DNA of 64,000 bases from Massilia sp. BSC265 (GTDB taxonomy: Bacteria > Pseudomonadota > Gammaproteobacteria > Burkholderiales > Burkholderiaceae_D), in contig NZ_JPXI01000039.1 of the NCBI RefSeq assembly GCF_000740675.1, positions 186,001-250,000 on the forward strand. The letters run 5' to 3'. The notes beneath the pieces are model-generated. The model had not been told where the DNA came from. It worked only from the letters and a program-made list of their open reading frames with translations, and did not search any database. Each line of letters starts with the position of its first letter. Positions within the stretch are counted from its first letter, which is position 1. Positions 26,301 to 32,986 of the stretch are shown here, one piece after another. The translations under genes were made by a program, and so were the position numbers.

Positions 26301-26435
26301 GGTGTACACGCCGGTCGACAGCGCGACCGCGAGCACGATGCCGGCGCCAAGCCGGAACACGATGTTCTGGCGCCAGTTCTCGACCAGGCGGCGCGGCACC
26401 ACGCGCACCCGGCTGTGACGGCGCTTAATGACCAT
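23316..26435 (-). CDS. Hybrid sensor histidine kinase (HAMP-HisKA-HATPase-REC-REC-HPt)
   Basis: About 1039-residue membrane kinase. TM helix about 28-50, periplasmic sensor 51-165, second TM about 169-188, HAMP (about 190-240), coiled coil, HisKA with His302 in FLANMSHEIRTPM, HATPase (N, G1 and G2 boxes visible, e.g. DTGIGIGEEQ and YGGTGLGLSIS). Two REC domains follow (RVLVVDDSALARA with DCTMPRMDG; RVLVVEDNLVNQQ with DLEMPQLDGH) and a C-terminal HPt (AHSLRGVAGNIGA). The start is uncertain: the ATG at 26435 overlaps the upstream gene by 11 nt and longer in-frame starts exist. Expected to phosphorylate the adjacent HD-GYP regulator. Confidence 0.92.
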   Translation of the reverse strand: MVIKRRHSRVRVVPRRLVENWRQNIVFRLGAGIVLAVALSTGVYTTYTLQTLRLDADARLQERVDRQATVLSHALARPLFDINSAAVSSVVDALGATPEVQTLRVLAPDGTLLAALGNGSDREDDESAVRVRRRISYNDGTRAYSVGSIELAFSRQQIDQDLRNQIVHTAAANVLLTLAIVACVFVVGRRMSQPFADIQDALEKLARGETDIRLSGIGRRDQVGRLSSAVRSFRDTLNRLRQAEQVTNGLLREKSRIEQQLRELNEDLEQKIAARTEELTQSNLRAEAANVAKSEFLANMSHEIRTPMSAIIGMAYLALRTDLNPKQQDYVGKIHRAALSLLGIINDILDFSKIEAGKLDVEQVPFCLDEVLGNVASVTSQRAADKRLEYLFHVPHAVPRKLVGDPLRLGQVLINLVNNAAKFTPAGEIQLSCIPLSCSPLGADPGHVKLRFAVRDTGIGIGEEQQAKLFRAFSQANGSTTREYGGTGLGLSISQQLVGLMGGLIAVDSAPGAGSTFHFDLDFPLSGEPEPTLAGPPELTGARVLVVDDSALARAILREALAALPLRVECASDARHAEGAIIAADAAGMPYRLVLTDCTMPRMDGIELVRRITSNKDLCAPPLTVLVTAFGREDVQASAEEAGVNGFLFKPFVQSALLGTLAGLFTAAQAGVAGAFVARAQAHGARVLVVEDNLVNQQIARELLEAQGVDVDVASTGRQALEKLFDAGPGAYRLVLMDLEMPQLDGHAATVELRKDPRFDDLPVIAMTAHALAEIRERCLSEGMQDYITKPVDPEKLYATLARWMGKAMLRPASPAQDHGTELAPLPGLAGIDSGFGLRNVGGNSALYVELLDRFRASQRDAGCSIRSDFDGGRLRDVASRAHSLRGVAGNIGAREVMSLAREIEEQAGGPAPRDADLAALDRSVAALERAMADLMDSLDCYFANAPEVPAAAPVADGEPDTHDAHHAHEAAAQLERLLAEFSGEATDYFDTVRAPLGRLLGAGALARLEAHLSRYEFEEARLVLAQAKGASSSIAEHI

Positions 26436-27267
26436 CTCCTTGGCTGCCTCCCTGTCTGCCCGCGCGGCTGCCCAGCTGGCGACCGCCGAGCTCCTGCTGC
26501 TCGCGCTTGCGGTAGGCAGGACTGTTGCGCACCTGCTCGATCGCATCCCACAGGCGCGCGGCCAGTTCCGGCCGGCTGGCGACCAGGGCGTGCGACAGCA
26601 CCATGAAGTACGATTTTTCCATCAGCGGCAGCGGCAGCATCTCGAGCCCTTTGCCATGGGGACCGCGCATCAGGCGCGCGGCGTCGCCGCCGCCCATCGC
26701 GGCACCCGCCAGGCGGCCCGCTACCAGCTTCTGCGCCAGCTCGTCCGAGCGCTGGCTGCCGTCATCCGTCGGCACGCCCTGGGCGCGCAGGAATTCGCCC
26801 ACCGAATAACCGAGCTGGAAACCGATGCGGCCGTCCAGGTTGCGGATCGATTTGCCGTCCCAGTCGAGCCGGCTGCCGCGCGGGCGTACCAGCATGTAGG
26901 TGTCGACGTGCATGCGCTTGGAGGCGTCGGCTTGCGGGTCCGCGGCGCCCGGGCTTACTCCCGGATAGGCGCCGAGCGTCATGCGTTCGCGGTTAAAGCT
27001 CACCGCGAAGGCCCCGTCCACCTGGTTCGCCTTGAGCTGCTCGAGGCAGCGCTTCCAGGGCATGCTCTGGTAATTGAAGGTGATACCGGTGCGTTTCGCG
27101 ACCTCGGACAGCAGTTCGAAGTTCAGGCCGCCGCCGTCGAGCGTGCGCCAGGGGCGCACGACCTGGCGCTCGAAACACAGGGTGATGTGTTCACCCGGCG
27201 CGGCCTGCACCCGGGCGTGTGCAAGCAGGCAACAGACGGCCAGGACGGGGAACAAGTAACGGCGCAT
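26425..27267 (-). CDS. Periplasmic amino-acid-type substrate-binding protein linked to the hybrid kinase
   Basis: 280-residue protein starting MRRYLFPVL. It has a signal peptide ending near VQAAPG and a SBP_bac_3-type domain (ITLCFERQVVRPWRTLDGGG, LLSEVAKRTGITFNYQSMPWKRCLEQLKANQVDGAFA, GRIGFQLGYSVGEFL). The C-terminus is a Gln/Gly/Arg-rich tail. No ABC permease or ATPase is nearby; instead it overlaps the hybrid kinase gene. Such orphan binding proteins can present a ligand to a sensor kinase, which is my inference here. The longer upstream in-frame extension lacks signal-peptide logic and was rejected. Confidence 0.8.
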   Translation of the reverse strand: MRRYLFPVLAVCCLLAHARVQAAPGEHITLCFERQVVRPWRTLDGGGLNFELLSEVAKRTGITFNYQSMPWKRCLEQLKANQVDGAFAVSFNRERMTLGAYPGVSPGAADPQADASKRMHVDTYMLVRPRGSRLDWDGKSIRNLDGRIGFQLGYSVGEFLRAQGVPTDDGSQRSDELAQKLVAGRLAGAAMGGGDAARLMRGPHGKGLEMLPLPLMEKSYFMVLSHALVASRPELAARLWDAIEQVRNSPAYRKREQQELGGRQLGSRAGRQGGSQGDGH

Positions 27268-27387
27268 GGAGAACTGGTGACAGGCATGGTTGAACGAACA
27301 ACAGAAGTATGCCACCAGAAGTTTCCAAACAACAGCAAAAATGGCGATCCGGCACGGAAAACGACACCGCGAGTCGCTCACGGCCTG

Positions 27388-28398
27388 TTACAGCCTGTCG
27401 TGGGACGCCTGGTTTGCGGCCGCCATCCTGGCCGCGTGGCGCGCAGGCGGCCGTGCCGCCAGCGTGGCCAAGCCGGCGCGCCGGTGCAGGTCCCACAGCG
27501 CGCCCACGCGCAGGCCGGCATGGACCGGCACCACTTCGGCGACGCCGCACTCCTCCACCAGCGCCATGAGCAGTGCCAGCCCGCCGGCCAAGTGCGGTGC
27601 ACGCGCCGCCGCCGGCCAGGCCAGTCGCACCCGCGCCACATGGCCGGCGCGCAGGAAGCATTCGCGCAGCGCGTGCAGGACGTCCGGCTTCAAGGGCCCG
27701 AGGCCGTCTTCCTGCGCGATCTCGCTCAGGGCACGTACGGTGCCGCAGGCGCCGTAGGCCGCATTCCAGCGGCGCCCGGCCAGCGCGGTCTCGGCGAAAC
27801 GGCTGCGACCGGAACGCACGGCGGCCTCGAAACTGGCCGCGTCGATGCGGCCGTCGGCAAAGAAGCTCAGGCTCTGGCGCACCGCGCCGATTCTGAAGGA
27901 CTCGATACGTTCGATGTCCGCTCCGCGGCCCAGCACCAGTTCGGTCGAGGCGCCGCCGATGTCGACCACCAGGCGCGGCCCGCCATCCTGCCCTGCGGTC
28001 CCGGCGAGCGTGCTGGCCACGCCGAGGTAGACCAGGCGGCCGGCCTCGTCGCCGGCGATCAGCTCGATCGGGCGGCGCAGCGCCCGCTCGGCGGCGGGCA
28101 GGAAGACCGGGCCATTGCGCGCCATCCGCAACGCCGCCGTGGCGACCACCCGCACCGCTTGGGGGCGCCAGGCGTCGAGCTCCTCGGCGAATTCGCGCAG
28201 GCAGCCTAGCGCACGCCGCATCGCCGCGTCGCACAGGCTGCCGTCCTCGTCGAACGAAGCGGCCAGCGCCACCCGTTCGGACAGGCTGGCTTCCAGCACC
28301 AGCTCACCATGGTCGATGCGCCCGACGTGCAGGCGGAAGCTGTCGGAGCCGAGCTCGACAGCAGCGTAGCGGGGAGAATCGGCAACAGGATGGATCAT
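27388..28398 (-). CDS. Ppx/GppA phosphatase-family protein
   Basis: 336-residue soluble protein of the actin/HSP70-like exopolyphosphatase fold. Recognised by AAVELGSDSFRLHVGRI at the N-terminus, VVATAALRMARNG, GDEAGRLVYLGV and the phosphate loop LVVDIGGASTELVLG. It matches the N-terminal catalytic domains of Ppx/GppA (about 300-330 residues) and lacks the C-terminal HD-like domain of the longer ppx. Expected to hydrolyse polyphosphate and/or pppGpp. Transcribed alone; the neighbouring PhoD-like gene lies about 100 nt upstream on the same strand and might be cotranscribed. Confidence 0.88.
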   Translation of the reverse strand: MIHPVADSPRYAAVELGSDSFRLHVGRIDHGELVLEASLSERVALAASFDEDGSLCDAAMRRALGCLREFAEELDAWRPQAVRVVATAALRMARNGPVFLPAAERALRRPIELIAGDEAGRLVYLGVASTLAGTAGQDGGPRLVVDIGGASTELVLGRGADIERIESFRIGAVRQSLSFFADGRIDAASFEAAVRSGRSRFAETALAGRRWNAAYGACGTVRALSEIAQEDGLGPLKPDVLHALRECFLRAGHVARVRLAWPAAARAPHLAGGLALLMALVEECGVAEVVPVHAGLRVGALWDLHRRAGLATLAARPPARHAARMAAANQASHDRL

Positions 28399-28502
28399 GG
28401 GCGGTCCAGCAACGGCGATGCCGCAGGATACGTCCCCGATGTGACGGGATTGTGACGCGGCCAGGAGGCGCTTGTCACGAATCGGAGCGCCATCCCGCCC
28501 TA

Positions 28503-30494
28503 TCAGTGCTTTCTCAAGGGCTGCTCGGCAGCACCGGCGAGCGATGCTTCCTGCCCCGGCGCCAGGAACCGGGTCGACGGCCCGCCATCGGCGTTATGCT
28601 GCACGATGCGCACCGGCCGCCCTTGCGCGTCAAGCCACACCTGGCCGATGCCGGCGCCGTTCCAGACGCGCTCGCCATGCTGGCGCGCGTCGGGCAGATA
28701 TGGCGTGAGGGCGAGATCGCGTCGCTTGGTGAACCAGTTCAGTGGCGAGCGCGGAGAATACAGCCAGCGGTTGAGGCGATCGAGCCAGTCGAGCAGGCGG
28801 TGCGGGAATTCATTCTTGATGCCGCTGCTGGTGATCTGCCAGATATGCGGCGTGCGGTCGGAGTCGCGCACCTCGACATCGTAGGCGAAAGAGTAGTGCA
28901 CGTCGCCCGACAGGACCACGTAGTTCCGCGGGCTGCGCGAATGGCGGAAGATATTGAGCATGCTGCTGGCCGCGCCGCGGTGCTCCATCCAGTTCTCGGC
29001 GTCGACTTTCAAGGCCAGGCCGGCGAAGGTGGCGACCCTTTGAATCACCTCGATCAGCTTGACCCCGAACATCGGCGTCGGCGAGACGATGACGGCGGCC
29101 GTTTCGTCCAGCAGCTCGTGCTGCAGTTCGGTCAGCGATTCCCAATCCATCAGGCCGGACGGATGGCCGGGCCGGCGCCGGTTGCGCCAGCGCCGGGTGC
29201 GGGTATCGAGCACAATGATCGTGGGCTTCGCCCGCACGACGAAATCCCACTGGCCGAACGACAGCAGGCGCTCGATCAGTGCGTCCTGCCTTGGCGCGTC
29301 CAGCCGGTCATCAAGAGCCGCCGAGGCGGCCAGCGCCGCCACATCGTCCAGCGCCGCCTCGAACACATCGGGGCGGTTGCCCCAGCCCTGGCACAGCATA
29401 TAGGCAATCAGCGCATTGCCCACGATACGGCGCGAGAACGTGTGCCCGTAGACAGTGGCTTCCCACTTGGCCGACAGGTTCCAGTCGTCGGTGATGTCAT
29501 GGTCGTCGAAGATCATCAGGGTCTGCACGTGCGCCAGCAGCCGGGCCGCCTGCGGCAGGTCGCGGCGAAAGCCCTCCAGCGCCCTCGACTCGCGCCGCCA
29601 GCGCTCCAGATACCTGGGCGCAAACGGAGGCGCCGGCGCATCCGCGACCAGCTGCCATGGCACGGGCGACCAGACCAGCAGGTACATGGCCATCACCTCG
29701 GCGAAGGTCACCAGGTGGTTGTGCGCATTGACCGTGGTGAAAATCGGCTTTTCGCTGCCGCCGAAGAAGCGGTCGCGCAGCGCATCGTTGGACCTGGTCG
29801 CAGGCAGCAGCTCCTCGCGCCGGTAGTAACCGGCCTGATGGCGGTACAGCGCCTCGCTGTCGGCGACCACTGCGCCTTCCAGGCATTCGCCGTACAGGCC
29901 CAGGCGCCGGATCAGCGCGTGGATCGCCGCCAGCATCGGACCGGCCACATCGTCGGCATACACCTGGTCACCGCAGAGCATGAGCATGGCGGGCCGCTCG
30001 TCGGCCCGCCCATCGGACAGTTGCGCGTGATCGGCCAACAAGGCGTCGGCGCGCGCCAGGCCGTCGCGCGCGGGATGATGCGGCTTGCGGCACGAGCCAT
30101 ACAGGATATTGTCGCTGCGGCTGCGCAGCACCATGCTCGGCCGCGTTGCGCCGACGTGCAGCAGGTGCGGCGCCCACTGCGCGATGCCGGCCTCAGTGCC
30201 ATCGCCTTGCGCGACGAGCAAGTCATACTCGATGGTCGTGTCCTGCGGGAGCGGCTCGGGCAGCGCGACATCGATCAGGTGCACGCAGGCGTGGCGGCCG
30301 ACGCGTATCACACGACAGCGGCGCGCGTCCAAAGCCAGGCGCCGGGGCGCGCCGGACTTGGGCGCCAGTACCAGGGTCAGGTCGAGCGGCGCGCTGCCGA
30401 CCAGCCATAGCACCAGGCGACCCGGCTCGATGCGGCGCAGGACAGGACCGGCAAGCACGGGCGGCAGGCCCTCGGAGGCTGGATTCTGGATCAA
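28503..30494 (-). CDS. PhoD-like metallophosphatase
   Basis: 663-residue protein with calcineurin-like PhoD motifs in order: GSCRKPHH, LMLCGDQVYADD, IFDDHDITDDWNL, VSPTPMFGVK and VLSGDVHYSFAYDVEV. These give the metal-binding Asp/His/Asn set of the family. There is no signal peptide or Tat motif, so unlike classical secreted PhoD it is probably cytoplasmic. The first codon is a TTG with no ribosome binding site, so the true start may be a few residues downstream. A phosphodiesterase/phosphomonoesterase role is expected; the substrate is unknown. The Ppx/GppA gene follows. Confidence 0.87.
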   Translation of the reverse strand: MIQNPASEGLPPVLAGPVLRRIEPGRLVLWLVGSAPLDLTLVLAPKSGAPRRLALDARRCRVIRVGRHACVHLIDVALPEPLPQDTTIEYDLLVAQGDGTEAGIAQWAPHLLHVGATRPSMVLRSRSDNILYGSCRKPHHPARDGLARADALLADHAQLSDGRADERPAMLMLCGDQVYADDVAGPMLAAIHALIRRLGLYGECLEGAVVADSEALYRHQAGYYRREELLPATRSNDALRDRFFGGSEKPIFTTVNAHNHLVTFAEVMAMYLLVWSPVPWQLVADAPAPPFAPRYLERWRRESRALEGFRRDLPQAARLLAHVQTLMIFDDHDITDDWNLSAKWEATVYGHTFSRRIVGNALIAYMLCQGWGNRPDVFEAALDDVAALAASAALDDRLDAPRQDALIERLLSFGQWDFVVRAKPTIIVLDTRTRRWRNRRRPGHPSGLMDWESLTELQHELLDETAAVIVSPTPMFGVKLIEVIQRVATFAGLALKVDAENWMEHRGAASSMLNIFRHSRSPRNYVVLSGDVHYSFAYDVEVRDSDRTPHIWQITSSGIKNEFPHRLLDWLDRLNRWLYSPRSPLNWFTKRRDLALTPYLPDARQHGERVWNGAGIGQVWLDAQGRPVRIVQHNADGGPSTRFLAPGQEASLAGAAEQPLRKH

Positions 30495-30607
30495 TCGGGT
30501 GCACTATGCTGGTTAAACCAGCCAGTGTAGCAGACACGCCGGACCGCTTGAGCACGCGAACGGCACATCCGCGCGCACGCCGGCAGCCCCACAAGATGCC
30601 AGGCGAG

Positions 30608-31780
30608 CTAGACCTCGACTGGCGCGGCAAGCGCCTGGCAAACCCGGTTGCGGCCCGCCTCCTTTGCCGCGCGCAGGGCGTCGTCGGCACGCTGGAACAG
30701 GGTCACGGTACTGTCCTCAGGGCGGATCACGGTAACGCCGAAGCTGGCCGTCATGGCGATCATCGCGCGCTCGCTCTTGACCGGCGAACTGGCGATGGCG
30801 GCGCGGATGCGCTCGGCCACGAGAAGGGCCTCGTCGAGATTGGTGCGCGGCAGCAGGATCGCGAACTCGACGCCCACCAGGCGCCCCACCAGGTCGGAAT
30901 CGCGCAACTGGCGCTTGCACAGCTCCACCACGTGGCGCAGCACGGCGTCGCCGGCCGGATGGCCGTAGCCGTCGTTGACGCGCTTGAACTGGTCGAGGTC
31001 GAGCACTACCAGGGCGGTCGGCAGGCCCGGCCGGCGCGCCAGCGCCATCCAGGGCGCCAGGGCATTGAAGAAGCCGCGTCGGTTCGGCACGTCGGTGAGT
31101 GGGTCCACCACCTCGAGGCGTGCCAGTTCGCGCCCGGCACGCTCGCGCCCCAGCAGCAGCACGCCGAAGGCATTGGCCAGCATCAGGAGGTAAAGCGCGG
31201 CGCTGGAGAACTGGCGCAGCAACTCGCTCGATAGCCAGCGCCAGCCGCCCGGCAGCAGCAGCACCGACAGGCCACGCGCCGCCACCAGCAACGCCAGCAC
31301 GGCAGTGGCCAGGGCCAGGAAGCGCTGCAGCAGGCTGGCCTCGCGCCAGCCCGCTGCCAGGGCCGCGGCCACGTTCAGGTAAAGGGCGCCGAGCAGCAGC
31401 GAAGCCGCCACGCTGCGCAGGCCCTGCTCGTCGATGAGGTAGCAGACGAAGAACACCAGGATCGCCAGCCCGCCCACCAGCAGCATGGGACGGCGCCAGC
31501 CGTCGCGGCCGGCCTCCTGCCAGGACGCACCGCCTTCGACGGCGACGCCGGCGAACAGCAGTGCATAGCCGCCCGGCAGCGCCAGCGCTTCGGGCACGAC
31601 GCCGGCGCCGCCCAGCCCCAGCAGCGTCCAGGCGCCGGCCTGCACCTGCTTGGACAATGCCCAGGCGCTCAGTGCAGCCGTCCTCGCAGGGCCGTGGTCG
31701 AAAAAGGTCAGCAGCGCGCACAGGGCCAGGTTGCCCAGGGCCAGCACCAGCACCATCGTGGTCGCGTCCAGGTTCGTCAT
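30608..31780 (-). CDS. Multi-TM GGDEF protein with degenerate active site and intact I-site
   Basis: 390-residue membrane protein. About seven hydrophobic helices fill residues 5-215, then a GGDEF domain follows (EVVDPLTDVPNRRGFFNAL, VVLDLDQFKRVNDGYGHPAGD). The signature GG(D/E)EF reads VGVEF: the first Gly and the metal-binding third residue are both Val, so cyclase activity is unlikely. The RxxD inhibitory motif (RDSD) five residues upstream is preserved, so c-di-GMP binding may remain. Possibly a c-di-GMP receptor with a membrane sensor. Monocistronic; an ATG start without a striking ribosome binding site. Confidence 0.85.
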   Translation of the reverse strand: MTNLDATTMVLVLALGNLALCALLTFFDHGPARTAALSAWALSKQVQAGAWTLLGLGGAGVVPEALALPGGYALLFAGVAVEGGASWQEAGRDGWRRPMLLVGGLAILVFFVCYLIDEQGLRSVAASLLLGALYLNVAAALAAGWREASLLQRFLALATAVLALLVAARGLSVLLLPGGWRWLSSELLRQFSSAALYLLMLANAFGVLLLGRERAGRELARLEVVDPLTDVPNRRGFFNALAPWMALARRPGLPTALVVLDLDQFKRVNDGYGHPAGDAVLRHVVELCKRQLRDSDLVGRLVGVEFAILLPRTNLDEALLVAERIRAAIASSPVKSERAMIAMTASFGVTVIRPEDSTVTLFQRADDALRAAKEAGRNRVCQALAAPVEV

Positions 31781-32062
31781 GTGTCCGTTCTACTGTCAGT
31801 ACTCGTGTTCGACCAGGGTCGTGCCCTCGCCTGCCTTGCTGGCCCAGGCGCGGCTGGAATAGTCCATTAGGCAAGCGCTCACGCAAGCATATCCGCGCTG
31901 CAGGCGCTCGAGAAGGTCATGCTCCGGGCGTTGGTGGCGTGATCGGAGGATGGTCCGGCAACATGGGCGTCGATCTTTGTTCGAACGGCCAGCTTATCAG
32001 AAAGCGATGCCGTAGAACAAGCCGCACTCCCGTCATGCCCGGCACTCCCCTATACTGGCGCC

Positions 32063-32842
32063 ATGTCCGCCCCGCCCGACCAGCCGCCATCCCTGCCGCC
32101 GCCGATCGTCTCTACCCGGGGCGACCGCCGCACGCTGGAGTTCACCCCTGGCGATATCCAGAGCGAGATGCGGCTGTCGCGCCCCGACGCGCTGGTGCTG
32201 TCCTATGCGCGCGCCATGATGTGCTTCGCCCTGCTGGCGCCGCGCCCGCGCCATATCCTCATGGTGGGCCTGGGCGGCGGTTCGCTGGCGAAGTTTTGCC
32301 ACCGCCGCTTTCCCGCTGCCCGCATCACGGTACTGGAAGTGCGCGCCGACGTGATCGCGCTGCGCGAGCAGTTCCGGGTGCCGCCCGACGATGCGCGCCT
32401 GCGCGTCCTGCACTGCGATGCGGCCGACTGGCTGGCCGGGGCCATGGACGGCGAGGTCGATGTGCTGCTGGTGGACGGTTTCGACGCCGCCGGCCTGCCT
32501 CCCGGCCTGAGCAGCGCCAGCTTCTACACGCATTGCCGGCGCGCCCTGCGTCCCGGCGGGGTGCTGGTGGCGAACATCTTTACCTACGACCCCGGCTATG
32601 TGACTGCCGTGCAACGCCTGCAGGCGGCCTTCGACGGCCAGGTCTGCTGGCTGTCCGGCATCGCCGGGAACAACCAGATCCTGCTCGCCCAATGCGCGCC
32701 GCATCCCGGCGCCGCGCCCGGCCGCGCTCTGCGCTTCCTGAGAGATACACTGCGTAACCGCGGGCTTGGCGCGGGCCCGTTCAACCGCCTGCTGGCGCGC
32801 CTGCTCGTGGCCTGGTTGTCGTGGCGACGGCATCCGGACTGA
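32063..32842 (+). CDS. Spermidine synthase-like methyltransferase-fold protein
   Basis: 259-residue protein of the spermidine synthase-like SAM fold. Recognised by the nucleotide loop HILMVGLGGGSLAKFCHRRFPAARITVLEV, ADWLAGAMDGEVDVLLVDGFD and LRPGGVLVANIF. The N-terminal beta-tetramerisation domain of true SpeE is reduced and catalytic Asp/Tyr placement is not certain, so it may not make spermidine. A C-terminal basic hydrophobic helix (LLARLLVAWLSWRR) could associate with membrane. It stands alone upstream of the CHASE-GGDEF-EAL gene with a 144-nt gap. Confidence 0.78.
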   Translation: MSAPPDQPPSLPPPIVSTRGDRRTLEFTPGDIQSEMRLSRPDALVLSYARAMMCFALLAPRPRHILMVGLGGGSLAKFCHRRFPAARITVLEVRADVIALREQFRVPPDDARLRVLHCDAADWLAGAMDGEVDVLLVDGFDAAGLPPGLSSASFYTHCRRALRPGGVLVANIFTYDPGYVTAVQRLQAAFDGQVCWLSGIAGNNQILLAQCAPHPGAAPGRALRFLRDTLRNRGLGAGPFNRLLARLLVAWLSWRRHPD

Positions 32843-32986
32843 AACGCACGGGCTCGGCATGGCGCGCGCTTGCGACATTTCGTTTGCCGAATCCTGCCCG
32901 GATGTGACACACTTCACGTATTGATGCCTACTGGCAAGCATTCAGTCGTCTTTCACACGTCTTTTCACGGACTTTCTGGACATTCC

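Noticed and set aside
22087..28209. Several long plus-strand frames opposite the HD-GYP, hybrid kinase and Ppx genes
   Set aside because: All are shadows of real minus-strand genes with His/Arg/Gln-rich translations.
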